64,000 nucleotides of DNA, from NCBI RefSeq assembly GCF_041365695.1, contig NZ_JBGFSJ010000003.1, positions 439,379 through 503,378 on the forward strand. The letters are read 5' to 3'. The position numbers and the translations under genes are program-made. Below the pieces are notes generated by a model that had not been told where the DNA came from, did not search any database, and worked only from the letters and a program-made list of their open reading frames with translations. Below are positions 51,196-59,833 of this stretch, piece by piece (position 1 is the first letter of the stretch; the number at the start of each line of letters is the position of its first letter). Origin of the DNA: Rhodosalinus sp041365695 (GTDB lineage: Bacteria; Pseudomonadota; Alphaproteobacteria; Rhodobacterales; Rhodobacteraceae).

Positions 51196-52377
51196 ATGTT
51201 CCAGCCCTTCTTCCTCACCCTCAGGGAGAGCGGCGTTCCCGTCACGCTTCGCGAGTACCTGGCCTTCCTCGAAGCGGTGAAGGCCGATCTTGTGACCTAC
51301 GACGTGGAGGGATTCTACTATCTCGCGCGCACCGCGATGGTGAAGGACGAGCGCCACCTGGACCGCTTCGACCGCGCCTTCGCCACGGCCTTCCGGGGCC
51401 TCGAGGACGTCTCGCTTGCCGAGATGCTGGACAGGGTCGATCTGCCCGAGGACTGGCTGCGCAAGATGGCGGAGAAGCACCTGAGCGAGGCCGAGAAGGC
51501 CGAGATCGAGGCACTCGGCGGGTTCGACGCGCTCATGGACACCCTCAAGAAGCGGCTCGCGGAACAGGAGGCGCGCCACCAGGGCGGCTCCAAGTGGATC
51601 GGCACGGCGGGCACCTCGCCCTTCGGCGCCTACGGCTACAACCCCGAAGGCGTGCGCATCGGCCAGGACGAAAGCCGCCACCAGCGCGCCGTGAAGGTCT
51701 GGGACAAGCGGGAGTTCCGCAACCTGGACGACTCGGTGGAGATCGGCACCCGCAACATCAAGGTGGCGCTGAAGCGGCTGCGGCAATGGGCGCGCGACGG
51801 CGCGGCCGAGGAACTCGACCTCGACGGCACGATCCGCGCCACCGCCGAACACGGCTACCTCGACGTCAAGACCCGCCCTGAGCGCCGCAACGCGGTGAAG
51901 GTGCTGCTCTTTCTCGACGTGGGCGGATCGATGGATGCCCATGTGAAGGTCGTGGAAGAGCTTTTCTCGGCCGCGCGCGCCGAGTTCAAGCATCTCGAGC
52001 ACTACTACTTCCACAACTGCCTCTACGAGGGCGTCTGGCGCGACAACCGCCGCCGCTGGAACGAGGTCACGCCGACCTGGGACGTGCTGCACACCTATGG
52101 CGCGGATTACCGGTGCATCTTCGTGGGCGACGCCAGCATGAGCCCCTACGAGATCGCCTATCCCGGCGGCGCGAACGAGCACTGGAACGCCGAGGCGGGC
52201 GAGACCTGGCTGCGCCGCGCGCGCGCGCAGTGGCCCGAGACGCTCTGGATCAATCCCGTGCCCGAGCGACACTGGGATTACACGCCCTCGATCCGAATGA
52301 TCCGCGAGATCTTCGAGGACCGGATGGTGCCGCTCACCCTCGAAGGGATCAATCGCGGCATCCAGGTCCTGCGGTGA
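51196..52377 (+). CDS. VWA/CoxE-like domain protein
   Basis: A 393-aa protein with a C-terminal von Willebrand A fold. The MIDAS begins 'LLFLDVGGSMDAH' (Asp241, Gly243, Ser245), a DxGxS variant common in CoxE-like proteins; the later strand 'DYRCIFVGDASMSPYEIAY' supplies further residues. N-terminal 200 residues are helical and charged. Together with the MoxR ATPase it forms the usual chaperone pair. The target enzyme is not evident from neighbours. Confidence 0.9.
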   Translation: MFQPFFLTLRESGVPVTLREYLAFLEAVKADLVTYDVEGFYYLARTAMVKDERHLDRFDRAFATAFRGLEDVSLAEMLDRVDLPEDWLRKMAEKHLSEAEKAEIEALGGFDALMDTLKKRLAEQEARHQGGSKWIGTAGTSPFGAYGYNPEGVRIGQDESRHQRAVKVWDKREFRNLDDSVEIGTRNIKVALKRLRQWARDGAAEELDLDGTIRATAEHGYLDVKTRPERRNAVKVLLFLDVGGSMDAHVKVVEELFSAARAEFKHLEHYYFHNCLYEGVWRDNRRRWNEVTPTWDVLHTYGADYRCIFVGDASMSPYEIAYPGGANEHWNAEAGETWLRRARAQWPETLWINPVPERHWDYTPSIRMIREIFEDRMVPLTLEGINRGIQVLR

Positions 52378-52435
52378 CACGCGCCGCGCCGTTTCGCCGC
52401 TTGCCGGGCGGCCCGGGCGAGCCCATATCTTCGTC

Positions 52436-53128
52436 ATGATCAAGGTGACGCCGATCCTGCTCGCGGTGCTTTACGCGCTCGTCATGTACCGCATGTCGGT
52501 CTGGCGGACGAAGCGCGAGCTCGACGCGCGTTCCACCGAACTTGCCGACCCGCGGCTCAAGGCGCTCACCGACCGGATGGCAAAGGCGCTCGACGTGCCG
52601 CGTATCCGCGTGCACATCTACGAGGTGGACCCGGTGAACGGGCTCGCCGCCCCGGACGGGCGGATCTTCATCACTCGGGGCTTTTACCAGAAATACCGCA
52701 ATGGCGAGGTCAGCGGGGAAGAGATCGCGTCGGTCATCGCGCATGAGCTGGGCCACGTCGCGCTCGGCCACACCCGGCGGCGCATGATCGACTTTTCCGG
52801 GCAGAACGCGCTCAGAAGCGCGCTCGCCATGGTGCTCGGGCGCATCATCCCGGGTATCGGCGTCTGGATCGCGAGCGCGCTCACGTCTCTGCTGGCCGCG
52901 GGGCTTTCGCGTGCCGACGAGTACGAGGCTGACGCCTATGCCGCGGCACTTCTGACCAAGGCCGGGATAGGCGTCGCGCCGCAGATCTCGCTCTTCCACA
53001 AGCTCGACGAGTTGACGCGCTCGCGCGCGGGTGTCGCGCCGGCCTGGCTCATGAGCCATCCGAAGACGGCAGACCGGATTGCGGCGCTGGAGCGTCTGGA
53101 GGGGAAGTGGCAGCCGGGCGAGACCTGA
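52436..53128 (+). CDS. M48 family metalloprotease
   Basis: A membrane-anchored zinc protease of 230 aa. N-terminal helix 'ITPILLAVLYALVMY'-like (residues 3-20), HELGH at 103-107, third ligand Glu162 in 'SRADEYEADAYA', and a second membrane hairpin between them ('ALAMVLGRIIPGIGVWIASALTSLLAAG'). Resembles HtpX/LoiP-type proteases. It may be co-transcribed with the VWA gene (58-nt gap). Its 3' end overlaps the convergent LysR gene by 80 nt. Confidence 0.92.
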   Translation: MIKVTPILLAVLYALVMYRMSVWRTKRELDARSTELADPRLKALTDRMAKALDVPRIRVHIYEVDPVNGLAAPDGRIFITRGFYQKYRNGEVSGEEIASVIAHELGHVALGHTRRRMIDFSGQNALRSALAMVLGRIIPGIGVWIASALTSLLAAGLSRADEYEADAYAAALLTKAGIGVAPQISLFHKLDELTRSRAGVAPAWLMSHPKTADRIAALERLEGKWQPGET

Positions 53129-54032
53129 CCGCCCCGCCCTGCCCCCCGCGGACCTCCGCGGCAAGCCAGTCCCGGAACGCGGCAAGGGGCGGGTAATCGT
53201 CCCGCGCGTGCGGCCACACCAGCCAATACCCTCCACGCCCCGGCACCGCCGCCCCCCAGGCCGGCCGAAGCCGCCCCTCGGCGATCTCGGGCTCCGCCAG
53301 GAAGGGCGGCAGGAGCGCCACGCCCAGCCCGTGGATCGCCGCCTGCGTCATCGGCGCGAACTGGTCGAAGACCATGCCCCGCTGCGCCGGCGCGGCCTGG
53401 CCGTGATGCGCGAACCACCGCTCCCAGGCGCGCGGGCGCGACTGAAGGTGCAGAAGCGGCATCGCCGCGATCGCGGCGGGCCCGTGCGGCGGATGCCGCT
53501 CCAGGACACCCGGCGACGCGACCGCCAGCATCGGCTCGTCGGCAAGGTGAAGGTGCCCGCAGCCCGCCCGGTCGGCCGCGCCGAAATGGATCGCCGCGTC
53601 GAAGGCCTCGGTCTCGAAATCCACCGGCCGGAGCCGGGTCGTGAGGTGCAGCGTGACGCCCGGATGCGCGGCCTGGAACGCCGCGAGGCCCGGCGCGAGC
53701 CACCGGGTGCCGAAGGCGGGCAGGATGGCGAGCGAAAGCGTCCCTCCCCCCGGATTGGCGGTCAGTTCCATGGACGCACGCCCGATGAGGTCGAGCGCCC
53801 GCGACACCGCCTCGGCATAGTGGCGCCCGGCAGGCGTCGGCACCAGCCGGCGCTTCTCGCGGCGGAAAAGCGCTGCCCCGAGTTGCGCCTCGAGCCGCTG
53901 GACATGCCGGCTCACCGCGGCCTGGGTCATGTGCAGTTCATCCGCCGCCGCCGTGGTCGCGCCCGTGCGCATCACCGCCTCGAAGGCCCGAAGCATCGAG
54001 ATCGAGGGCAAATAGCGTGGCGACCAGCTCAT
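53049..54032 (-). CDS. LysR family regulator (GcvA-like), next to gcdH
   Basis: A 327-aa LTTR. HTH at residues 15-60 ('MLRAFEAVMRTGATTAAADELHMTQAAVSRHVQRLEAQL'), effector domain from about 90 with 'LSLAILPAFGTRWLAPGLAAFQAAHPGV'. The last 30 residues are Pro/Ser-rich and run into the convergent M48 gene. Divergent from a glutaryl-CoA dehydrogenase gene, so likely its regulator. Start at 54032 is chosen; 54050 is possible. Confidence 0.92.
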   Translation of the reverse strand: MSWSPRYLPSISMLRAFEAVMRTGATTAAADELHMTQAAVSRHVQRLEAQLGAALFRREKRRLVPTPAGRHYAEAVSRALDLIGRASMELTANPGGGTLSLAILPAFGTRWLAPGLAAFQAAHPGVTLHLTTRLRPVDFETEAFDAAIHFGAADRAGCGHLHLADEPMLAVASPGVLERHPPHGPAAIAAMPLLHLQSRPRAWERWFAHHGQAAPAQRGMVFDQFAPMTQAAIHGLGVALLPPFLAEPEIAEGRLRPAWGAAVPGRGGYWLVWPHARDDYPPLAAFRDWLAAEVRGGQGGAVRSRPAATSPPDAPAPQSGLPSSDGS

Positions 54033-54053
54033 GGGACATGACCTTAGCACATG

Positions 54054-54075
54054 AAACGATGCGCGATAGTCGTTT
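54054..54075. promoter_or_regulatory. Dyad AAACGA-N10-TCGTTT, candidate LysR operator
   Basis: Perfect 6-bp arms with 10-nt spacer in the 113-nt gap between lysR and gcdH. Spacing and position fit a LysR-type recognition site. Confidence 0.55.
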
Positions 54076-54145
54076 TGCCGCGGCGCGTCGAGCCGCTATG
54101 CTGTGTCAAACGTTGCCGGGATCCTCCCGGAGAAAGGTGACCGCC

Positions 54146-55375
54146 ATGACCCTAGACACCCCCGCCCCGCGCCTGCGCGCCAAGGACGCCCCCGATCTCG
54201 GACGCTTCGACTGGGCCGATGCCCTGCGCCTCGACGATCAGCTGTCCGAGGAAGAGCGGATGATCCGCGACAGCGCCCGCGCCTATGCGCAGGAGAAGCT
54301 GCAACCCCGCGTGATCGAGGCCTTCGACGCCGAAAAGACCGACCCGGAGATCTTCCGCGAGATGGGCGGGATGGGCCTGCTCGGCGTGACCGTGCCGGAG
54401 GAATACGGCGGTCTCGGCGGAAGCTATGTGAGCTACGGGCTCGTGGCGCGCGAGATCGAGCGCGTGGATTCGGGCTATCGCTCGATGATGTCGGTGCAGT
54501 CGAGCCTCGTCATGTATCCGATCCACGCTTACGGAACCGAGGAGCAACGGCAGAAATACCTGCCGAAACTCGCCTCCGGGGAATGGATCGGGTGTTTCGG
54601 CCTGACGGAGCCGGACGCGGGCTCCGACCCGGGCGCGATGAAGACGCGGGCCGAGAAGATCGAGGGCGGCTACCGGCTGACGGGCTCCAAGATGTGGATC
54701 TCGAATTCGCCGATCGCGGACGTCTTCGTTGTGTGGGCCAAGTCGGACGCGCATGACGGCAAGATCCGCGGTTTCGTGCTGGAAAAAGGCATGACGGGCC
54801 TCTCCGCGCCCAAGGTCGGCAACAAGCTTTCCTTGCGCGCCTCGATCACCGGCGAGATCGTGATGGAGGGCGTCGAGGTCGGCGAGGACGCGCTGCTGCC
54901 CCATGTCGAGGGGCTGAAGGGGCCGTTCGGCTGCCTCAACCGCGCACGCTACGGCATCAGCTGGGGCGTCATGGGCGCGGCGGAGTTCTGCCTGCACGCC
55001 GCGCGGGGCTACGGGCTCGACCGCAAGCAGTTCGGCAAGCCCATCGCCCAGACCCAGCTTTTCCAGAAGAAGCTCGCCGACATGGAAACCGAGATCGCGC
55101 TCGGCCTGCAGGCGTCGCTCCGGGTGGGCCGGCTCATGGACGAGGCCAACGCGGCGCCCGAAATGATCTCTCTCGTCAAGCGCAACAATTGCGGCAAGGC
55201 GCTCGAGATCGCGCGGCACGCCCGCGACATGCATGGCGGCAACGGCATCAGCTCCGAATTCCAGGTGATCCGGCACATGATGAACCTCGAGACGGTGAAC
55301 ACCTACGAGGGCACGCACGACATCCACGCCCTGATCCTGGGTCGCGCGATCACCGGGCTGCAGGCCTTCGTCTGA
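54146..55375 (+). CDS. gcdH: Glutaryl-CoA dehydrogenase (acyl-CoA dehydrogenase family)
   Basis: FAD enzyme of 409 aa that oxidatively decarboxylates glutaryl-CoA to crotonyl-CoA in lysine/tryptophan breakdown. 'GCFGLTEPDAGSDPGAMKTRA' and 'KMWISNSPIADVFVVWAK' bind FAD/substrate; the catalytic base is Glu388 in 'NTYEGTHDIHALILGRAITG'. The 'ARYGISWGVMGAAEFCLHAARGY' and N-terminal 'DAPDLGRFDWADALRLDDQLSEEERMIRD' blocks are typical of GcdH rather than other acyl-CoA dehydrogenases. Divergent lysR probably controls it. Confidence 0.93.
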   Translation: MTLDTPAPRLRAKDAPDLGRFDWADALRLDDQLSEEERMIRDSARAYAQEKLQPRVIEAFDAEKTDPEIFREMGGMGLLGVTVPEEYGGLGGSYVSYGLVAREIERVDSGYRSMMSVQSSLVMYPIHAYGTEEQRQKYLPKLASGEWIGCFGLTEPDAGSDPGAMKTRAEKIEGGYRLTGSKMWISNSPIADVFVVWAKSDAHDGKIRGFVLEKGMTGLSAPKVGNKLSLRASITGEIVMEGVEVGEDALLPHVEGLKGPFGCLNRARYGISWGVMGAAEFCLHAARGYGLDRKQFGKPIAQTQLFQKKLADMETEIALGLQASLRVGRLMDEANAAPEMISLVKRNNCGKALEIARHARDMHGGNGISSEFQVIRHMMNLETVNTYEGTHDIHALILGRAITGLQAFV

Positions 55376-55447
55376 CGCGCCCCATCGCGCGCCCGGACGG
55401 GCGCGCCCGGTGAAGGCGTGGCGCGCGGAACGCGCGCCTCCGCCGGA

Positions 55448-56383
55448 TCAGGGCAACGCCGCGAGCCAGAGCCAGGCGGTGAAGACCGACGCGGCCGTGC
55501 CGATCAGCACCGAGGAGGCCGCGACGCGGCGCGCGCGGCCGTACATGTCGGCGAAGATGTAGGTGTTCACGCCAGGCGCCATGGCCGCCGTCACCACCGC
55601 CGAGCGCAGACCCGTCTCGGGCAGCCCGGAGGCCTGGCCCAGCCCCCAGACGACCGCCGGATGCAGCAGCAGCGAGACGGCGGCGACGAAGGCGATGGTG
55701 CGCAGATCCCCCTCCGGGCGATAGCGGTAGAGCACGCCGCCCAGCCCGAAGAGCGCCGCGGGAAGCGCCGCGCGCACCATCAGGTCGAGCGCGTCGCCGA
55801 TCGGCACCGGCAGCGTCCATCCCGAAAGATTGACCGCGATGCCCGCGAGGATACCGAGGATCAGCGCGTTCTTGAGCATGGCGCCCGCGACCTTGGTCGG
55901 AAGGCCCGCGGTGCCTGCCCCCGCGCGGCGGGCGCGCACCAGCTCCATCGCGGTGATGCCCAGCGCGTAGCAGAAGGGCGAATGAAGCGCGATGATCGCG
56001 TAGTTCCCGGCCAGCGCGTCGGCGCCGTAGGCGCGTTCCGTGATCGGCAGCCCGAGCAGGAGCGAATTGGAAAAGAGGCAGCAGAACCCGATCGCCACCG
56101 CGTCCTCCCAGTCGCGCCCGAAGAGGTAGCGCGCGCCCAGAAGCCCCGCGAGGAAGCCCGCCACCGCCCCTGCATAGAAGCTTCCGATGAGCGCGGGATC
56201 GAAGCCCGCGCCGAGGTCGAGCGTGGAGAGCGCGCGGAACAGCAGGCAGGGCAGCGCGAACCTCTGGGTGAAGACCATAAGCCCGTCCACCGCGCTTTCG
56301 CTGAAGAGGCCCCGCCACACGGCGGCATAGCCGAAGCCGATCACCAGGAAGACCGGCAGGACGACCTCGATCAGCGCCTGCAC
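55448..56383 (-). CDS. AEC family transporter
   Basis: Auxin-efflux-carrier-like permease of 311 aa with about ten membrane segments in two halves ('LIEVVLPVFLVIGFGYAAVWRGLF', later 'TAAMAPGVNTYIFADMYGRARRVAASSVLIGTAASVFTAWLWL' with the conserved helix-break motif). Bacterial members carry dicarboxylates or other organic acids. It ends 73 nt from the gcdH stop, convergent; a role in the same catabolism is possible but not shown. Confidence 0.88.
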   Translation of the reverse strand: MQALIEVVLPVFLVIGFGYAAVWRGLFSESAVDGLMVFTQRFALPCLLFRALSTLDLGAGFDPALIGSFYAGAVAGFLAGLLGARYLFGRDWEDAVAIGFCCLFSNSLLLGLPITERAYGADALAGNYAIIALHSPFCYALGITAMELVRARRAGAGTAGLPTKVAGAMLKNALILGILAGIAVNLSGWTLPVPIGDALDLMVRAALPAALFGLGGVLYRYRPEGDLRTIAFVAAVSLLLHPAVVWGLGQASGLPETGLRSAVVTAAMAPGVNTYIFADMYGRARRVAASSVLIGTAASVFTAWLWLAALP

Positions 56384-56426
56384 GGGCGCCTCCGGGCCGC
56401 GCGCCGCGCCAGGGCGGGGTGTGCGT

Positions 56427-57227
56427 TCACAGCGGGTAGCGGATCACCATCCCGTCATGGGCGGGGGTGACGTTGTCGGGCGTGTCCCGGTCGACCTCTT
56501 CGTAGTCCATGTCGATATGCATGTTGGTCAGGACGGCGCGCGCGGGCGCGGCGCGCCCGATCCAGTCGAGCGCGAGGTCGAGATGGGCGTGGGTGGGGTG
56601 CGGCGTGCGCCGCAGCGCGTCGAGCACCCAGCAGTCGAGCCCGTCCAGAACCGGCCACGCCGCGTCGTGGATCTCGACCGCGTCGGGCAGATACGCCAGC
56701 GGCCCGACGCGAAAGCCCAGCGCGTCGATCGCGCCGTGTTTGGCCCGGAACGGCGTGAAGGGGATCTTGCCTCCCGAGCCCGCGATCTCGAAGTCTTCGC
56801 GGATCGTGTGCATGTCGAGGATCGGCGGATAGGGGCTGTCCTCGGGCTGCATGAAGGCGTAGCCGAAGCGCGAGTAAAGGTCGTTCTGCGTGTCGCCGTC
56901 GGCCCAGACGGGCAGACGGCTGCGCATGTTGAAGACGATCATCCGCAGGTCGTCGATTCCGTGGACGTGGTCGGCATGGCTGTGGGTGTAGACGACGGCA
57001 TCGAGCTCTCCCACGCCCGCGTCGAGCAGCTGCTGGCGCAGATCGGGCGTGGTGTCGATCAGCACGCGGGTGGTGCCCGCCTCGGTCTCCCGCTCGACAA
57101 GAAGCGAGCAGCGCCGGCGGGTGTTCCTCGGGTTCGCCGGATCGCAGGCCCCCCAGTGCCCACCAAGCCGCGGCACGCCCCCCGAGGAGCCGCAGCCCAG
57201 GATGGTGAAGCGCAGTTCTCCGCTCAC
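56427..57227 (-). CDS. MBL-fold metallo-hydrolase (PhnP-like)
   Basis: A 266-aa metallo-beta-lactamase-fold enzyme. Metal motif 'YTHSHADHVHGIDDLR' (His82, His84, Asp86, His87), N-terminal 'ILGCGSSGGVPRLGG' with the PhnP/lipoyl-family glycine-rich turn, and C-terminal 'LTNMHIDMDYEEV'. Family members include cyclic phosphodiesterases. It overlaps the TatD stop by 4 nt (57224-57227), so is coupled to it. Confidence 0.9.
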   Translation of the reverse strand: MSGELRFTILGCGSSGGVPRLGGHWGACDPANPRNTRRRCSLLVERETEAGTTRVLIDTTPDLRQQLLDAGVGELDAVVYTHSHADHVHGIDDLRMIVFNMRSRLPVWADGDTQNDLYSRFGYAFMQPEDSPYPPILDMHTIREDFEIAGSGGKIPFTPFRAKHGAIDALGFRVGPLAYLPDAVEIHDAAWPVLDGLDCWVLDALRRTPHPTHAHLDLALDWIGRAAPARAVLTNMHIDMDYEEVDRDTPDNVTPAHDGMVIRYPL

Positions 57228-58030
57228 GCGGCCGCCTCGTAGGCGGGCACGCGGTCGAAGAGTCGCTCGAAATTGGCCTCCGTGCGCGCGGCGAACTCTG
57301 CGTAGGACAGCCCGAATAGCTCGGCTGCCGCCTTGGCGGTGTGCACGACATGCGCGGGCTCGTTGCGCTTGCCGCGATGGGGCGGCGGCGCGAGGTAGGG
57401 GCTGTCGGTCTCCACGAGGATCCGGTCGAGCGGCGCGGCGGCGAAGATCTCGCGAAGCGCTTTCGATTTCGGAAAGGCGGTGATCCCGGACATGGACAGG
57501 TAGAAGCCCAGGTCGAGTGCCGCGCGGGCCAGGCCTGCCCCCGACGAAAAGCAGTGCATCACGCAGGGATAGGGCTTTTTCGCGTGTCCCTCCGCAAGGA
57601 TCCGCGCCATGTCGTCATCCGCGTCGCGGGCGTGGATGATGAGCGGCAGGCCGGTCTCCTGCGCCGCGGCGATATGGATACGCAGGCTTTCCTGCTGCAC
57701 CGCCGCGCTTTCGGCGGTGTAGTGGTAGTCGAGGCCGCTTTCGCCGAGCCCCACGCATTTCGGATCCTCGGCGAGGGCGACGAGCTCCTCAAGCTGCGCC
57801 AGGGGCTCTTGCGCGGCGCTCATCGGGTGGGTCCCCGCCGCGTAGAACACGCCCGCGTTGTGGTGCGCGATCGCCCGCACGGCGGGAAGGCTGCGCAGCT
57901 TCGTGCAAATCGTCACCATCCGGTGCACGCCGGCGTCCCGGGCGCGCGCGATGACGGCGTCCAGCTCTTCGGCGAGTTCCGGGAAATCGAGGTGGCAATG
58001 GCTGTCGGTGATCCTCGGCGCAACGCTCAT
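57224..58030 (-). CDS. TatD family metal-dependent hydrolase
   Basis: A 268-aa TIM-barrel DNase/RNase-type hydrolase. 'ITDSHCHLDF' (His11, His13), 'GLGESGLDYHY', 'IIHARDADDD', 'VMHCFSSG' and 'RILVETDSPYLAPPPHRGKRNEP' are the family motifs. ATG 58030 gives the family start; earlier Met would add a cysteine-rich non-conserved stretch. Located 52 nt after holB, the common holB-tatD order. Confidence 0.95.
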   Translation of the reverse strand: MSVAPRITDSHCHLDFPELAEELDAVIARARDAGVHRMVTICTKLRSLPAVRAIAHHNAGVFYAAGTHPMSAAQEPLAQLEELVALAEDPKCVGLGESGLDYHYTAESAAVQQESLRIHIAAAQETGLPLIIHARDADDDMARILAEGHAKKPYPCVMHCFSSGAGLARAALDLGFYLSMSGITAFPKSKALREIFAAAPLDRILVETDSPYLAPPPHRGKRNEPAHVVHTAKAAAELFGLSYAEFAARTEANFERLFDRVPAYEAAA

Positions 58031-58082
58031 GCCGCACGTCCCCCTGCCCTTGCTGACTGCCTTTTGCGGTTGCGGCCCGGCG

Positions 58083-59210
58083 TCAGCGCACCGCCTGCCC
58101 TGCAATCCTGTGGACCGTATCTAGGATGAGCGTGGCGGGGTCAAGGTTGACCGCCCGGCCATGCCGAAGCCGCGCGCCCAGCGTCTGGCCAAGCTCGGCC
58201 CAGCGCCGCGCGGCAGCCATGTCGGGGGCGAGGCGGGCGAGCGTGGCGGCCTCTCCGGGCACGGCCTCGGGCGGCGGCGCGCCCGTCGCGCCCGTGCGCG
58301 CCAGACGCGCGATCGCGAGGTCGAGAAGCTCGATCAGAAGATCGCGCACTGGCTCCGCGCCCCGGCCCGACGCGCGTTCGGAAAGCGCGATCGCGGCCGG
58401 GCGGTCGAGGCGCGGCAGACTTTCGAGGAGGTGCAACAGGTCGCGGTAAAGCCCGATGCCGCCGAGCCCGGCGAGCCGCACGGCCGCGCCCACCGAGCCG
58501 CCCGACAGTTCCGCGAGGGCCAGCGCCTCTTCCTGCCCCGCATCGACCCCCGCCTGCGCGAGCGCCGCGGCCATGTCGCCGGGCGAGAGCGGGACGAGGC
58601 GAAGTTCCCGGCAGCGCGACCGGATCGTCGGCAGAAGCCGCGCCGGCTGATGCGCGACAAGCAGCATGGTCGCCCGCGAGGGCGGCTCCTCCAGCAGCTT
58701 GAGAAGGGCGTTGGCGGCGTTCACGTTGAGATCGTCGGCGGCGTCGACGATCACCACCCGCCGGCCGCCCTCGGTGTTCGACAGCGAAAAGAAGCCCTTG
58801 AGCTTGCGGACCTCGTCGATCCTGATCTGGGCCGAAAGCGCCTTTCCGTCGTCCCGCGGCCCCCGGCGCAGCAGGAAGAGCCCGGGATCGGAAAGCGCGG
58901 CCACCCGCCGCGCCACTGGGTGATCCGGAGAGACGGCGAGGCCGTCGGCCGCGGGCGGTGCGTCCGAAAAAAGCCCGCCGCCCTCCTCCACGGGCCGGGA
59001 CAGCAGGAAGCGCGCGATGGACCACGCGAGCGTCGCCTTGCCGACGCCCTGCGGACCGGTCAGCAGCCAGCCATGGTGAAGCCGCCCGGACGCGTAGGCG
59101 TCGAGGAAGGCGCGCTCCGCCGCGTCCTGTCCGTAAAGCCGCGGCGTCTCGCGCGGGTGCGGCGCGCCCTCGACGCGATCGGGCTCGGGCAGATCGTCCG
59201 CCGCGCTCAT
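58083..59210 (-). CDS. holB: DNA polymerase III subunit delta'
   Basis: Clamp-loader subunit of 375 aa. AAA+ P-loop 'LLTGPQGVGKATLAW' (residues 49-63), 'IRIDEVRKLKGFFSLSNTEGGRRVVIVDAADDLNVNAANALLKLLEEPPS' (the SRC/sensor region) and 'LPTIRSRCREL'. The zinc-binding cysteines of E. coli delta' are absent. ATG overlaps the tmk stop by 4 nt. Confidence 0.95.
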   Translation of the reverse strand: MSAADDLPEPDRVEGAPHPRETPRLYGQDAAERAFLDAYASGRLHHGWLLTGPQGVGKATLAWSIARFLLSRPVEEGGGLFSDAPPAADGLAVSPDHPVARRVAALSDPGLFLLRRGPRDDGKALSAQIRIDEVRKLKGFFSLSNTEGGRRVVIVDAADDLNVNAANALLKLLEEPPSRATMLLVAHQPARLLPTIRSRCRELRLVPLSPGDMAAALAQAGVDAGQEEALALAELSGGSVGAAVRLAGLGGIGLYRDLLHLLESLPRLDRPAAIALSERASGRGAEPVRDLLIELLDLAIARLARTGATGAPPPEAVPGEAATLARLAPDMAAARRWAELGQTLGARLRHGRAVNLDPATLILDTVHRIAGQAVR

Positions 59211-59833
59211 GCGCCCGCCGCTTCCGCGACGCGCGCGGCCACCGCCTCCGGCGGGCCCGACCCGTCGACGACCCGGACACGCGCCGGCGCCTCGGCCGCC
59301 AGATCGAGGAAGGCGCGGCGCATCCGTGCCTGCATCTCGACGCCGAAAGCCTCGAAGCGGGCCTCCTCTCCGCCCCGGGCCCCTGCCCGCGCGAGACCCG
59401 CCGCTGGATCGATGTCGATCAGGATCGTGAGGTCGGGTTCGCGCCCGATGGTCATCTCGTGCAGGCGATCGACGAGGGCGCGCAGGTCGCCGCGCGTCAC
59501 CCCCTGATAGACCCGCGTGGAATCGGCGAAACGGTCGCAGACCACCGTCGCGCCGCGCGCCAGCGCCGGCTCTATGGTGCGCTCCAGGTGATCGCGCCGC
59601 GCCGCGGTGAAAAGCAGGATCTCCGTCTCGGCGGACCAGCGGCCGGGATCCCCCGTCAGCAGGAGGCGCCGGATCTCCTCGGCGCCGGGCGAGCCTCCCG
59701 GTTCGCGCGTCAGCACCACCTCGCCCCCCGCGGCCTCGAGGCGGGATGCGAGCAGGCGCGCCTGCGTCGACTTTCCCGAGCCGTCGATCCCTTCGAAGGT
59801 GATGAAGCGTCCCGGCACGGCGCGGGGCGTCAA
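59207..59833 (-). CDS. tmk: Thymidylate kinase
   Basis: Phosphorylates dTMP to dTDP. The 208-aa kinase has P-loop 'FEGIDGSGKSTQARLL' (residues 13-28), 'LTREPGGSPGAEEIRRLLL' and 'VVCDRFADSTRVYQGVTRG'. Overlaps both neighbours by 4 nt, so dacC-tmk-holB is one transcript. Confidence 0.97.
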   Translation of the reverse strand: MTPRAVPGRFITFEGIDGSGKSTQARLLASRLEAAGGEVVLTREPGGSPGAEEIRRLLLTGDPGRWSAETEILLFTAARRDHLERTIEPALARGATVVCDRFADSTRVYQGVTRGDLRALVDRLHEMTIGREPDLTILIDIDPAAGLARAGARGGEEARFEAFGVEMQARMRRAFLDLAAEAPARVRVVDGSGPPEAVAARVAEAAGA

